A stretch of 51,611 bases of DNA from Pseudoalteromonas luteoviolacea H33-S (GCF_001625695.1 NZ_AUXY01000085.1:1-51611); one strand, 5' to 3'; shown: positions 8,044-18,017, counted from the stretch's first letter. The notes: a model not told the origin generated them from the sequence alone. A program made the numbers and translations.

Positions 8044-9141
8044 ATGCAAAGTATCAGTACCCTCTTTTCTGAGCAATTTAGTCAATTACAACCCTACAAA
8101 GCTGGCTTAACAACCGAAGCGATACAAGAACAATATGGCCTTGAACAAGTACACAAGTTTGCCAGTAATGAATCCCCATTTCCGCCTTCAGAATTGGCAA
8201 TGCAAGCAGTCGCTGAGGCAATGCATGCTAGTAATCGCTACCCTGATTATCAAAAGCTTCGTTTGGTTATTGGCGAGCAATTTCAGCTTTCTACAAGCAA
8301 CGTGATACTTGGGTGTGGTTCAATCAATATTCTCGATATCATTTTTCACGCTTTTAACAGAAAAGGCAGCAACGCTGTTTTTACAACATGTAGCTACTTC
8401 GCATACCCACTACTTGCACAAAAATCAGGCATTGACGTAAAACTTGCACACACTGACGAAAACCTAGGCCATGTCGCACACAATTTGTTAGCTCAGTGCG
8501 ACGAAAACACCAGCTTATTGATGATTGACAACCCAAGTAATTTTTCCGGCAGTGCGCTCGATGCAAAAGAGTTAGAATACATCCTTGGCAATGTCCCAAA
8601 GCATACTTTGGTTGTGCTTGATCAAGCATATGAAGAGTTTACTGATGCATCCCCCTTATCCATTAAAAGCCAAACGTTTACAGAACACCCAAACCTAATT
8701 GTGACGCGGACATTTTCCAAAGCATATAGCTTGGCAGCGCTGCGTATTGGTTATGCACTTGCTAACTCGGAAATAATAGACTGGTTAAATCGAGGACAAC
8801 AGCCTTTCCCAGTATCAAACTTAGGCATTGCTGCCGCCATTGCCTCATTGCAGGACAAAGCATACAGTGACATGGTGATTAACAGCGTTAAACAAGGCCG
8901 TAAATCACTGGCTGACGGACTCAATCAGCTTGGGTTAAAGTGCTACCCTAGCCATTCAAATTTTGTATTGGTCGAATTTGGCGAAAACGCAGGTAACACG
9001 TATCAACAGTTATTGGAGATGGGCTATATCACGCGCCAAATGCAAGTATACAAGCGGCCAGATCTCATCCGTATTTCTGTTGGGAATAACGAAGAAAACA
9101 CCAAGTTACTCAGCGCGCTCAAAACACTACTCAATCCATAG
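8044..9141 (+). CDS. HisC-type class I/II PLP aminotransferase
   Basis: The 365-residue protein matches histidinol-phosphate aminotransferases in length and motifs. The N-terminal KFASNESPFPPS is the substrate-binding loop, followed by NRYPDYQ, N163 in DNPSN and D193 in VVLDQAYEEF for the cofactor ring. K226 in TRTFSKAYSLAALRIGYA is the Schiff-base lysine, with R234 after it, and a carboxylate-binding arginine lies late in DLIRISVG. A good AAGGAA ribosome site precedes the ATG. No other his gene is near, so this is probably a second HisC-like enzyme acting on histidinol phosphate or on aromatic or other amino acids. The exact substrate is an inference. Confidence 0.8.
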   Translation: MQSISTLFSEQFSQLQPYKAGLTTEAIQEQYGLEQVHKFASNESPFPPSELAMQAVAEAMHASNRYPDYQKLRLVIGEQFQLSTSNVILGCGSINILDIIFHAFNRKGSNAVFTTCSYFAYPLLAQKSGIDVKLAHTDENLGHVAHNLLAQCDENTSLLMIDNPSNFSGSALDAKELEYILGNVPKHTLVVLDQAYEEFTDASPLSIKSQTFTEHPNLIVTRTFSKAYSLAALRIGYALANSEIIDWLNRGQQPFPVSNLGIAAAIASLQDKAYSDMVINSVKQGRKSLADGLNQLGLKCYPSHSNFVLVEFGENAGNTYQQLLEMGYITRQMQVYKRPDLIRISVGNNEENTKLLSALKTLLNP

Positions 9142-9147
9142 CTGATA

Positions 9148-9188
9148 CTCAAAAAACAACCATGAAGGGGCAAACACCTTCATGGTTG
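9148..9188 (-). terminator. Rho-independent terminator of the M14 peptidase gene
   Basis: A 12-bp perfect stem (9157-9168 with 9177-9188, loop of 8) is followed on the minus strand by six Us. It lies 11 bases past the peptidase stop, between two convergent genes, so it may also slow plus-strand transcripts. Confidence 0.85.
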
Positions 9189-9199
9189 AGTCTGTACGT

Positions 9200-12130
9200 T
9201 TAAAGCTTAGTTATTGGCGTGTGCGCACCAAGTCCCGAGCCATAAACAATGGCATTCAGCAGCAATCGATTAGTGGCAAGTGTAGAGCCCCTAAATACCG
9301 GTTGACCAGAGAATAAAATGATTTGCCCGTTGCCTTTTCGCTCACGAGTCAAATAGGCTGAGTTAGCAAGGCGTTTACTGGCCTCAGGCCATAACAAGCC
9401 ACTCATACGTAGTGTCAGCTCTTGCTTTTGGGGTAACGTCGCCCAGCCCACTTTACGCGAAACGGGTTTATCTTTTGCCTCTTTGACGTGTTTTTTCCAC
9501 GCACTGGCATCCATTTCTTGATAGCTACCAAACCTTACCGCGGTTTCAACGCGTCCTTTACTCATCAAGATAGGATCTCTTGCTGTTAAAACAGGGATCA
9601 CAGGCGGCGCACCAAAAGTAAGCCAATGTTTTTGATCCGTTCTTGCAGCGACAATCGCGCCAGACGTTCTAAATTGAGCAAGCCACTCATCTTGCTTTTT
9701 CAGCTGCTTTTCCGACAGCGGCTTTGCTTTAACATCCCAAGGATAATTGACTGTATCTACCGCGTTATGCTGCCAAATATTGCTGATTTCTGGGTAGCTG
9801 TCTTGCTGTGCCAACCATTCTCTTTGCAATGCGATGTCGTATTGCTCAATCTCTTTAAATGCGTCTTTTATCTCCCGCACTTGGCTTAACTTTGCTTTCG
9901 GGTTGGTCAACTGAGGAACAGAGCCATCAATCGCAATGAGTGTGCCGCCGGACTCAACCCAATTGTTGATAGCAGATAATTCGCTCTTTCCTAATTTACT
10001 GCGCCAAGTTGAAGGTAAAACGAGCGTGTTGTATCGCCTTAAATCTGTCCAATTAAAGTGATTACTATCAATATGTGAGTGGCGAATACCTAAGTTGCTG
10101 TCTATGCTGTGCCAAATTGCACCAAAGTCCAGTGAGCTTACGCCGCTGCCATGTAAAATCGCAATTCTCGGTTGCGCCAATACTTTAAAGTGAGAGCCAC
10201 CAAAATCAGGTAAATCACCTTCTCCGTGCCCACCAGCAACTGCGTGCGCAGTAACATGCATTTCTTTGGCTGTTTTTTCGACTACCGCATCTAAATCACC
10301 TGTGAAAAACTCATTGTCATAACGCGAAACAATAATGGAACCACGGCTGATATTCACATCATCCAGCACAGTTTCTTTATCAATAATGCGTGTTGTCACG
10401 CCGCGCTCCATCAGCCGTGCTGCAAAGCCAACAGATGCATCATCTTGACCGTCAATGACGTACGCCAAAGCGTTCTCTTTTTTAATGATTGGCGGGCGCT
10501 GCTCAGGGGCTTCATAAGGGCGAATATCTTCGCTAATGTCTTCTTTAACAGTCAGTGCTTCAAGGCCGTACATCATGGAGATATTCCACGCTGTCGCGTC
10601 ATACATCAAGCTTGAACCATTTCGCAATAAGCGCTGACGCTCTTCAACTAATACCTCATCTGTAATTTTTGCGTCAAACTCCAGCATGGCTGACACCAAC
10701 CGACCTTGCGATTGGCGATTACGGATCAGTAGCGTGCCAACTGGCAGTTCTGTTTTAACTTGCTCACCGAGCTGGTTTTTAGCCTTGCTCACTTTAATCG
10801 GCTTAGTGCTTTGGTGAAGTTCAAACCCTTGCAGCTGCATTAAATTGACAAACTTGGCCATACGCTGATGGTTTTTAGTTGGTAAAATAGCAAAAGTTTG
10901 ATCTGCAAACGGGCTGTCTTTTGAAATGAGTTGACGCTTGTCTTTGACAAAATCTCGATAAATATCTTTGGAGTGTTTTGCTAAGGTTTTAATGTTAGCA
11001 ATGCTACTAACCAGTTGCTTATCAACCCCTTCTGCATAACTCACTATACGACCATTAGGCTGCATCACGCCGTCTTCTTTGATCCGTGCTTGCTCGTAAA
11101 GAATATGAATGGTGCCTCTAAAAGCAGCATAACTCGAATAGCCTGGATATAAGTTTTCTAGCCACTCACCCATATAATAAGGCCAGTTTTCTTTATCTAG
11201 CGCATCAGCTTGGTCTTGTTCAAACACTGTGCCCCATTTTCTGATATGTGATGAAAGATTTTTGTTTACCGGCTCTCTTGCCAAACCAAATAAATATGAA
11301 TCCATCGATCCCATTTCATGGGCATCTATCATTAACTGCGGATTCCATTCATTGATAGAGCGAACAATACCCTGCGTCTCTGGGTGCACACCCAGTGTAA
11401 AGTCACGGTTTAAATCAAAAAAGTAGTGATTGCTTCTGCCAGTTGCCCATGCATCTGTATGTAATGTGGACTGCGTGTCAACATTCGGGGCAACGCCACG
11501 ACGCTGTTGAAGCTGCTTGGTAAAGCGTGCACGACCGTCTGGGTTCATCAAGGGGTCAATAATGATCACGCTTTTATCTAGTAACGTTTCAATATCTTGC
11601 TCTTGCGATGCAATGAGTTGATATATGGCGGCAAGTGCCGCGTCACTGCCCGATGCCTCATTGCCATGAATGGTATAAGCCAACCACGATACCGCAGGTA
11701 GACGATCAATAATACGCTTTTCTTCAGAGCTGGATAGATTGACCGGGTTTGCAAGTCGCGCTAAGTCTGACTTGATTTGATCAGTGTTAGCCAAGTTTTT
11801 TGCTGACGAGATAACCACATAATGTAAAGGTCGCCCTTCATGAGATTGCGCATATTCAACGACTTGCATTCTGTCACTGACTTTTTGCCATGCCGCCAGT
11901 GCCTCTGTAATTTGAGCCGGTGTTGCAGCCCGTTGCCCAACAGGGAAACCTAATATACTTTCGGGTGTGGGAATAGACGAGCTCAACTTGCCTTCAACTA
12001 AGGGTTTGTTGTAATTAAGCCCTTGTAGCTCGGTTGGTAAGCGCGTGACGCCATCAGCTGCGATGGCACTCATTGCCAAAGTGCTTGCAATGGCAATAGA
12101 CAATGCCTTATATGAATTGCGCATATACAT
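9200..12130 (-). CDS. Exported M14-family zinc carboxypeptidase
   Basis: The 976-residue protein has a signal peptide (residues 1-25, ...LAMSAIAADG) and an N-terminal M14 metallocarboxypeptidase domain. Zinc ligands are H155 and E158 in IHGNEASG and H271 in IDAHEMGS. DPLMNPDGRARF, with its typical arginine, and FFDLNRDF are also seen. The family is larger than classic carboxypeptidases: the region after about residue 420 includes what looks like a class I glutamine-amidotransferase-like or Rossmann segment (IAILHGSGVSSLDFGAIWHSI... GGTLIAIDG), common in long bacterial M14 proteins. AAGGA lies 8 bases before the ATG. It probably trims peptides in the periplasm or outside the cell. It is monocistronic with its own terminator. 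Confidence 0.85.
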   Translation of the reverse strand: MYMRNSYKALSIAIASTLAMSAIAADGVTRLPTELQGLNYNKPLVEGKLSSSIPTPESILGFPVGQRAATPAQITEALAAWQKVSDRMQVVEYAQSHEGRPLHYVVISSAKNLANTDQIKSDLARLANPVNLSSSEEKRIIDRLPAVSWLAYTIHGNEASGSDAALAAIYQLIASQEQDIETLLDKSVIIIDPLMNPDGRARFTKQLQQRRGVAPNVDTQSTLHTDAWATGRSNHYFFDLNRDFTLGVHPETQGIVRSINEWNPQLMIDAHEMGSMDSYLFGLAREPVNKNLSSHIRKWGTVFEQDQADALDKENWPYYMGEWLENLYPGYSSYAAFRGTIHILYEQARIKEDGVMQPNGRIVSYAEGVDKQLVSSIANIKTLAKHSKDIYRDFVKDKRQLISKDSPFADQTFAILPTKNHQRMAKFVNLMQLQGFELHQSTKPIKVSKAKNQLGEQVKTELPVGTLLIRNRQSQGRLVSAMLEFDAKITDEVLVEERQRLLRNGSSLMYDATAWNISMMYGLEALTVKEDISEDIRPYEAPEQRPPIIKKENALAYVIDGQDDASVGFAARLMERGVTTRIIDKETVLDDVNISRGSIIVSRYDNEFFTGDLDAVVEKTAKEMHVTAHAVAGGHGEGDLPDFGGSHFKVLAQPRIAILHGSGVSSLDFGAIWHSIDSNLGIRHSHIDSNHFNWTDLRRYNTLVLPSTWRSKLGKSELSAINNWVESGGTLIAIDGSVPQLTNPKAKLSQVREIKDAFKEIEQYDIALQREWLAQQDSYPEISNIWQHNAVDTVNYPWDVKAKPLSEKQLKKQDEWLAQFRTSGAIVAARTDQKHWLTFGAPPVIPVLTARDPILMSKGRVETAVRFGSYQEMDASAWKKHVKEAKDKPVSRKVGWATLPQKQELTLRMSGLLWPEASKRLANSAYLTRERKGNGQIILFSGQPVFRGSTLATNRLLLNAIVYGSGLGAHTPITKL

Positions 12131-12335
12131 TGTTGATTTCCTTATTATTGTAATAAAAAAGCGGCTGACCTATTTTTAAACTGTCAGCTTTTTAGACACT
12201 ATCACTGGCTATTTTTGCGGTCAAACAGTGGACGATAAAGCGAAGAAATATAAGACAAAACTCGGTCTTGATAGCAAGCGTTTTAAGAACTGGTACATAC
12301 CTACCAGTTCAAACCATCATTTGCGGTGGATGGAT

Positions 12336-12707
12336 TTAGTCAACGCTAAACTCTTTCAATACGTCTAAATCCACATACTCCAAGACTTTTTCATGCGTTG
12401 CACTGAGCTTAACTGGTGGTGCAAACCCCGCTATATACGCTTCTTTCCATCTAAGGGCACATAAACACCAGCCGTCACCTGGCTTTAAACCCGGAAACTG
12501 ATACTGAGGCGCTGGCGTACTTAAATCATTGCCTCTTGCTTTGGTAAATGCCAAAAACTCTGCAGTGACGATTGCACACACCACATGTGTACCATGGTCC
12601 ATGTCATTCGTATTACAAAACCCATCTCGCATAAATCCGGTTAACGGATCAATACAGCATACCTCAAGGTCTCCACCCAATACATTTTTCGCTTTCTCTA
12701 GCACCAT
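12336..12707 (-). CDS. DUF2237 family protein
   Basis: The frame opens at a TTG (12737), but ATG at 12707 with GGAG 8 bases upstream is the better start (123 residues). Conserved DUF2237 features are CCIDPLTGFMRDGFCNT near the start, DMDHGTHVVCA, EFLAFTKARGNDLSTP, and PGLKPGDGWCLCALRWKEA. The paired cysteines (CC, WCLC) and the His suggest a possible metal or redox site, but no function is established for the family. It lies between the M14 peptidase and the chemoreceptor on the same strand, with gaps of about 200 bases on each side. Confidence 0.75.
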   Translation of the reverse strand: MVLEKAKNVLGGDLEVCCIDPLTGFMRDGFCNTNDMDHGTHVVCAIVTAEFLAFTKARGNDLSTPAPQYQFPGLKPGDGWCLCALRWKEAYIAGFAPPVKLSATHEKVLEYVDLDVLKEFSVD

Positions 12708-12874
12708 TATTTCGACTCCATTTAATTCGATGATCAATCATGAAAAATAAATGGTGGTACGAGGTACAACTAAATAGGGATTACTTTTTCTGGGATTAAA
12801 ACCTGCTTTGTTCAATATAAATAGTACGCTAAATCTAATGTCGTTATTGAGCAGTGTTTTGATAGGAATGGAGC

Positions 12875-12911
12875 AAGAGAGCACAAGCATTTATTATGCA
12901 TGCGCTCTCTT
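12875..12911 (-). terminator. Hairpin behind the chemoreceptor gene
   Basis: AAGAGAGCACA (12875-12885) pairs with TGCGCTCTCTT (12901-12911), 10 of 11 positions, 21 bases past the chemoreceptor stop. The loop region is itself partly self-complementary. There is no U tract, so termination is only a possibility. Confidence 0.35.
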
Positions 12912-12931
12912 CAAAAGTTTAAAGCAACACA

Positions 12932-14566
12932 CTACCCCAACTTAAAACCGCCGACTGCCTCGCGCAGCTTTTTAGCACTGGCCATGGTTTTATCAGCTAC
13001 CTCTTCGTTTTCCACAGCTGTATCAAAGTTATGGCGTGTGCCTTCTGACATTTGCGTCAGATTACCACTTATGTCCTCTGTTACCTTACTCTGCTGCTCT
13101 GTTGCCGTGGCTGTTTGCACTGCAACATCCGATACACGTGCTGATGCTTGGGCAATTTTATCCAAGGACTCCAAAGTCTGAGAAGAGCACTCCACCGTTG
13201 AACTCGTTGACTCATTGCCTTTTTCAATCGACGATACCGCCTGCTCGACGCCCTGTTGTAAGTTCGAGATCATTTCTTGAATATTTTCAGTTGATTGCTG
13301 TGTTTTACTGGCAAGCGTGCGTACTTCATCAGCAACCACTGCAAAGCCTCGGCCCTGTTCCCCCGCTCTTGCAGCCTCAATGGCCGCATTTAACGCCAGT
13401 AGATTGGTTTGCTCTGCAATACCGCGTATAACATCTAAAACCGACGTTATATTTGTTGAATCTTCGGCAACTTTAGAGATTGTGTCTGACGCATGTGCAA
13501 CTACCTCTGATAACTGGGTTATTTGACTCACCGTCTGGTTAGTCACGCTTGTTCCTTCGTCTGTTAGCTCATTCACATGTGATAAATCTTGCGCAGTCAG
13601 GCTGGCATTTTTTGCCACCTCTTTAATTGCATAAGACATTTCATTCACAGCAGTAACAATCACTTCAATGGCTTGTAGTTGATTAGAGCACGTATCGTGA
13701 ATATCTTTAGAACCCCGCTCCAGAGACTCCACCCCTTTAACAACTGACATAGACTCATCAACAATGGTGCGTATTAGCTCTGATAGACCTGCAACAAACT
13801 TATCAAATTCATTAGCCACATCGCCTAATTCATCATCGCGGTCTGAGTTAATGCGCTTGGTTAAGTCCCCGTCACCATGACTCATCTCTTTTAGCTGCTT
13901 TGCCAAATCATTGAGCGCATTAGCCATTTTTTTAGGCGCTATCACCCCAATGGCAATAATAATCGCAACGACTATGACACTGATCACCCAAATCACGGTC
14001 AAAGTGCTGTTTACTTCACTGATAGATTGGTTACTCACCTCGCCACTTATCCTATCGGCGGCCTCACCTGCCAAATTAAAATACTCCCTAAGGCTGTTAA
14101 AGCTTTGTGTTGCTACCCCTTCACTTTGGATTATGGCTGCGCTTTTATCACCTTGGCGAATTAAATCAAACACCTTTTGAGAGTCACTGAGCCAAGTCCT
14201 GTACTGGTTATCAAAACCCCGAAGCGGTGAGAGCGCACTGGGGTAATCTTGCATTAACTCACGGTATTTGTTCATGCGATCAAGCGCTTGCTGGGCATTT
14301 TCTTGATAATCAGCATATAAGCTGTTGTAGCTGCTATCCAAGTTGGTGCTGTACAAGGTGTGCTGCTCTGCTGATAACGCTTGGTATAAATCTCTATCCG
14401 CATTGATAACAGCAGATATTGCGGGGTTAAACTTGTTACCAACTTCATTGAGGCTTTTTTCTGTTTTAGATATAAGAAATAGATTGATAGATACAACTGC
14501 GATAAAAAACACAGAGATGGCAAAAAACAATGATGAGTATTTGACTTGCAGGCTTTTGAAGTTCAT
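12932..14566 (-). CDS. Methyl-accepting chemotaxis protein
   Basis: The 544-residue receptor has the standard layout. A membrane helix lies at residues 10-32, followed by a periplasmic sensor of about 155 residues predicted to be a helical bundle, a second helix at about 188-210, HAMP at about 211-265, and a cytoplasmic coiled-coil signalling domain. The hairpin tip EQTNLLALNAAIEAARAG followed by RGFAVVADEVRTLA (residues about 380-412) binds CheA and CheW. The C-terminus ends VGGFKLG without an NWETF-type tether. The ligand is unknown. It stands alone, away from che genes, as is usual for accessory receptors. Confidence 0.92.
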   Translation of the reverse strand: MNFKSLQVKYSSLFFAISVFFIAVVSINLFLISKTEKSLNEVGNKFNPAISAVINADRDLYQALSAEQHTLYSTNLDSSYNSLYADYQENAQQALDRMNKYRELMQDYPSALSPLRGFDNQYRTWLSDSQKVFDLIRQGDKSAAIIQSEGVATQSFNSLREYFNLAGEAADRISGEVSNQSISEVNSTLTVIWVISVIVVAIIIAIGVIAPKKMANALNDLAKQLKEMSHGDGDLTKRINSDRDDELGDVANEFDKFVAGLSELIRTIVDESMSVVKGVESLERGSKDIHDTCSNQLQAIEVIVTAVNEMSYAIKEVAKNASLTAQDLSHVNELTDEGTSVTNQTVSQITQLSEVVAHASDTISKVAEDSTNITSVLDVIRGIAEQTNLLALNAAIEAARAGEQGRGFAVVADEVRTLASKTQQSTENIQEMISNLQQGVEQAVSSIEKGNESTSSTVECSSQTLESLDKIAQASARVSDVAVQTATATEQQSKVTEDISGNLTQMSEGTRHNFDTAVENEEVADKTMASAKKLREAVGGFKLG

Positions 14567-14762
14567 CTAAATTCACTATTTGCTTGTTACTTATTACAAA
14601 TATAGTTAGAAATAGCGAGTTTTCAGGGGAAATTGGTGTTGAGCTAAGCTTTCTTTAACGCCGACAGCACAAAACACATTCGGAATGCATTAGCAGCTCG
14701 TATGCACTTAGCTGTTCGAGCTTTTCAAATTAGACACCGTCTTTATTATGGATGGGGGAAAT

Positions 14763-14784
14763 AAAAACCCCGCATTTGCAGGGC
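14763..14784 (-). terminator. Rho-independent terminator of the pentapeptide gene cluster
   Basis: A 6-bp GC-rich stem (14768-14773 with 14778-14783, four-base loop) is followed on the minus strand by UUUUU. It lies 9 bases past the last pentapeptide-repeat gene. Confidence 0.8.
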
Positions 14785-14792
14785 TTGTTTGA

Positions 14793-16454
14793 TTAGATTC
14801 TAAATCGGTTTCTTAGGCCTAGACCTATAAGGAATATAAATATAAATGAGAAGAAAGAATGTAAGTAGCCATAGATATAGTAGCTCTCTGGTATTTCGTC
14901 GCTAAATATCTTTTTAATACTGTTATTTCGTGCATCTTTAGAGATAGCCATAAAAGGAGTAACAGTGGCCACAGATATGACTAACGCTGTTTTAAACTGA
15001 GCATCCTGTTTAGAATCTGCATAGCTTAGAGTGATGTGTGAAAATACAAAAATACTCATCATCAAAAACACAAATGGCCTTAATACACTTTGGCCATAGT
15101 TACTAGTTAGCGAGTAAAGAGAGTCCAATATTGATTGCCATGGATTTAATATACCCCACCTGCTAGCTCTTTGCTCATCAGCATGAAATGCTAAAGCCCT
15201 TTTTTGGCTTTTATTTGATTCAGCTATTTCTTTTAATCTGCAAAGACGTTCAGCATCATCTGGGTCTATTGCCTTTTCACGCAATGCACCAAGCTCATTT
15301 TTTGTTCTCCTGAGATGAACGCCTAATTGGCTCATATCTACGTGGAGATTAGCTTTTGTTTGCCTTAAGTCTGGTACGCACCCGAAATTACCAGACATAA
15401 TAAGCTGCTTTTCGAATACAGAGCCTTTAAAGTCAAGTGATGTGATATTCTCTGCTTCATCAGGTATGAATGTGAGTGAGGATTCAAACACAGCTCCATT
15501 AAATTCCACAACATCACCAAAGGAGGCGCCCGAAATATCTACATTACGACTGAAGACTGCTTCGGAAAAGACTGGTACTCCGCTAAAGACTGCATTAACA
15601 AAGCACGCTTCACCGCTGAGGGTTGTTTTGTGAAAGTTCACATCGACGAAGGTTGCATCGTAAAAGTTCGCCAAGCTCCTGAATTGCGCACTATAAAAGT
15701 GCGCCGCGCCGCTGAATGCAGCGCTATTAAAGTATACTTCATGAGCGAAGATTGCTTCGCCAAAGTCAGCATCAATACTAAAAGCCGTGTTGCGAAAGTT
15801 TGCATTTTTGCTAAAGGTTACCCTGCAAAAGTCCGCTTCACGACTAAAGGTTGCTTTATTAAAGTCCGTTTCGTGGCTAAATTTAGCTTTGAAGAAGCCG
15901 GCCTCGCCACTGAAGATTGCTCCGTGAAAGCAAGCCATACCATCAAAGGTTGCGTTATAAAATTGCGCTTCGACGCTGAAGGTTGCGCTGTTAAAGTAGG
16001 TGTAGCTGAAGTTCGCTTCGGCAAAGTCCGCTTTATCATGAAAGTTTGCAGTGGTAAAGGATGCTTCACCTCTGAAGATTGTATTTTTAAAGTCTGCTGA
16101 GCCGCTGAAAACTGCTTCATCAAAGCGCGCCTCGCCGCTGAAAGTTGCTTTGCGAAAGCTCGTGCAACCATTGAATCGGTAACCCTCAAAACTAAAATAT
16201 TCACGACCAAAAAAGCTGTAGTCTATTAAGCTCGTTATATTTTCGTTGTCAGGAAAGTGCTCTTTTAATGCCTTATAGCTAAACTCCACCCCTTCAAAAC
16301 TTACTTCTGCTTTTGGGTTTTCTTCCATCCACTTGTTCCAGGCATCTTTTCCTTCAAGCCAGAGAAGAATAGCCTCATCACCTTCAAGAATTATTTGCTC
16401 ATCTTGTTCCGTTTCTTGGCTGATGATCCCTTCTATTTCAAATGCCTTTTCCAT
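14793..16454 (-). CDS. Pentapeptide-repeat protein with C-terminal membrane domain (copy 3)
   Basis: The 553-residue protein has three parts. Residues 1-80 are an N-terminal cap with WLEGKDAWNKWMEENPKAEV. Residues about 85-330 are a long run of phenylalanine-centred pentapeptides (ATFSGEARFDEAVFSG and similar, F every fifth residue), expected to fold as a right-handed quadrilateral beta-helix. Then come a helical linker (DFKGSVFEKQ..., PDLRQTKANLHVDMSQL, LREKAIDPDDAERLCRLKEIAESN) and about three membrane helices ending GLGLRNRFRI. Two paralogues lie directly upstream. Fewer repeats are lost here than in copies 1 and 2. The role is unknown; the fold suggests a protein-interaction rod on the membrane. 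The start has only a weak GAGA ribosome site. Confidence 0.8.
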   Translation of the reverse strand: MEKAFEIEGIISQETEQDEQIILEGDEAILLWLEGKDAWNKWMEENPKAEVSFEGVEFSYKALKEHFPDNENITSLIDYSFFGREYFSFEGYRFNGCTSFRKATFSGEARFDEAVFSGSADFKNTIFRGEASFTTANFHDKADFAEANFSYTYFNSATFSVEAQFYNATFDGMACFHGAIFSGEAGFFKAKFSHETDFNKATFSREADFCRVTFSKNANFRNTAFSIDADFGEAIFAHEVYFNSAAFSGAAHFYSAQFRSLANFYDATFVDVNFHKTTLSGEACFVNAVFSGVPVFSEAVFSRNVDISGASFGDVVEFNGAVFESSLTFIPDEAENITSLDFKGSVFEKQLIMSGNFGCVPDLRQTKANLHVDMSQLGVHLRRTKNELGALREKAIDPDDAERLCRLKEIAESNKSQKRALAFHADEQRASRWGILNPWQSILDSLYSLTSNYGQSVLRPFVFLMMSIFVFSHITLSYADSKQDAQFKTALVISVATVTPFMAISKDARNNSIKKIFSDEIPESYYIYGYLHSFFSFIFIFLIGLGLRNRFRI

Positions 16455-16502
16455 ACTTATATATCTCGTAGTGGTATATGGATTCTATGATACTGATTTA
16501 GA
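16451..16502 (-). repeat. Duplicated leader, copy in front of pentapeptide copy 3
   Basis: These 52 bases match 17918-17969 at 51 of 52 positions. They span the start codon and upstream region of the gene at 14793-16454. The identity is far higher than between the coding regions, so the leader was either duplicated recently or is kept similar by conversion or selection. It is expected to carry the promoter or 5' UTR. Confidence 0.75.
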
Positions 16503-16547
16503 TGGGTTATTGAATACCTCCCCAATTCAATATGGAGCTTTGTTTGT

Positions 16548-17921
16548 TTAAACCCTAAACCTATTTCGAAGACCTAAGCCTATCAAGAAGATAAAAACAA
16601 ATGAGATACCTGCGTGTGCATAGCTATATAGGCCGTAGTCTTCAGGAGGACTATCTCCATAAAGTTTCGCTAAGCCAGCCTCGCGTTCTGTTTTTGATAT
16701 CGATATAAATGGAGTTACAGTCGCTATTGATACTGTAATAGCAGTTTTAAACTGACCTTCTTCTTTGTGTATGTTTTCTGGTTGTTTAAGGCTGTATGTA
16801 GCGAACATTATTATTGATAAAGCTAGATAAAAAACTGGCCTTGCTATGCTTTGTCCATAGTTGCTTGTTGCTGAGTAAAGCATATCTAACATTGATTGCC
16901 ACGGATTTAATGCTCCCCACCTACTAGCTCTTTGCTCATCAGCATGAAATGCTAAAGCTCTTTTATGATTTTTGTTAGACTCAGCTATTTCCTTTAACCT
17001 ACAAAGGCGTTCAGCGTCATCTGAGTCAACAGCTTTTTCACGGAGAGCTCCATATTCAGTAATAGACCTTCTCAGATGAACATTTAATTTACTTAGATCT
17101 ACATGGTGGTTGGTTTTGGTTTGCCTAAAATCAGGTATGCAATTGTAGTTACCTGATATTGAAAACTGTTTTTCAAATATTGCTCCTTGAAAATTGGGAA
17201 ATACGAAACTTCCTATGTCACGGGGCTCGAAGCGAAAAACGGACTCAAAACAAACGTTTTCAAAACCCATTATTCCCTTCGCTATAAAGGTAGAAAAAAA
17301 ACTCCCATTTTTAAAGGTCGTAAATGAAAATTCAGCACCACTTTTAAACTCTGACATAGAGAAAGAAGCCTGCTCTAAGAACTTAGCCTTCCTAAAGCTT
17401 GAGTGCCAATCAAAACAAGTATGCTGAAAAAGAGCATTACCTTTAAATTTAGCTCCTTCGAAGAAAGATTTATTCCTAAATTCAACGTACCTAAAGAAAG
17501 CATCTTTCTCAAAATTTACGTATGACATCCGTGCATATTTATGAAACTTTGAATGGGAAAAATTCACCTCGGCACGAAACTCAGCATGATCAAAAACAGC
17601 TACATAACTAAACTCCGCACCTTTGAAGCTAGTCTTCCCACCGAAAACATAGCCTAAAAATTTCACTCGTTTCTTGCTATCAAGCTCTTATAGCTGACTT
17701 TTTATGTGTTCTTGGTCAACGAGCTGGTTTTTTAGCCATGCGTAATTAAACTTAACACCTTCAAAACTAACTTCAGCTTTTGGGTTCTGCTCCATCCACT
17801 TATTCCAAACATCTTTTCCTTTAAGCCATAAAAGGAGTGCATCATCACCATCTAACTTTGCGACCTTTTTCGGGTGCTCCTCAGGCTCAGTAGTTGCCTC
17901 TACTTCTAATTCCTTTTCCAT
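16548..17921 (-). pseudogene. Pentapeptide-repeat membrane protein (copy 2) interrupted by an in-frame TAA
   Basis: The first 77 residues (17921-17691) are the cap domain found in the neighbours (LLWLKGKDVWNKWMEQNPKAE). They end at TAA (17688-17690). The same frame then stays open to 16548: after eight more codons a GTG at 17666 begins a 372-residue stretch with phenylalanine pentapeptides, the PDFRQTKTNHHVDLSKL linker, a LREKAVDSDDAERLCRLKEIAES helix and the membrane tail ending GLGLRNRFRV. Aligned with both paralogues, the protein continues straight across the stop. It is therefore one gene of 457 sense positions with one nonsense codon. Alternatives are readthrough, reinitiation at GTG 17666 (no good ribosome site) or a sequencing error. 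Confidence 0.75.
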
Positions 17922-17969
17922 ACTTAAATATCTCGTAGTGGTATATGGATTCTATGATACTGATTTAGA
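17918..17969 (-). repeat. Duplicated leader, copy in front of pentapeptide copy 2
   Basis: Partner of 16451-16502, one mismatch in 52 bases. It covers the start codon and upstream region of the interrupted pentapeptide gene. The third paralogue (start 19439) does not carry it. Confidence 0.75.
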
Positions 17970-17974
17970 GGGGA

Positions 17975-18012
17975 TATGAAATAGAAATGCCCCAATTCAA
18001 TATGGGGCTTTG
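17975..18012 (-). terminator. Hairpin after pentapeptide copy 1, possible terminator
   Basis: On the minus strand GCCCCA and TGGGGC form a 6-bp stem with an 8-base loop, 10 to 20 bases past the stop of the gene at 18018-19439. It is followed by a moderately U-rich ATTTCTATTTC. A weaker version of the same element follows the middle copy near 16525-16545. Confidence 0.5.
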
Positions 18013-18017
18013 CTTGC

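Noticed and set aside
15535..16160. About 30-base periodic DNA repeats and long plus-strand ORFs in the same place
   Set aside because: They mirror the pentapeptide coding repeats on the minus strand; the plus-strand ORFs are shadows.
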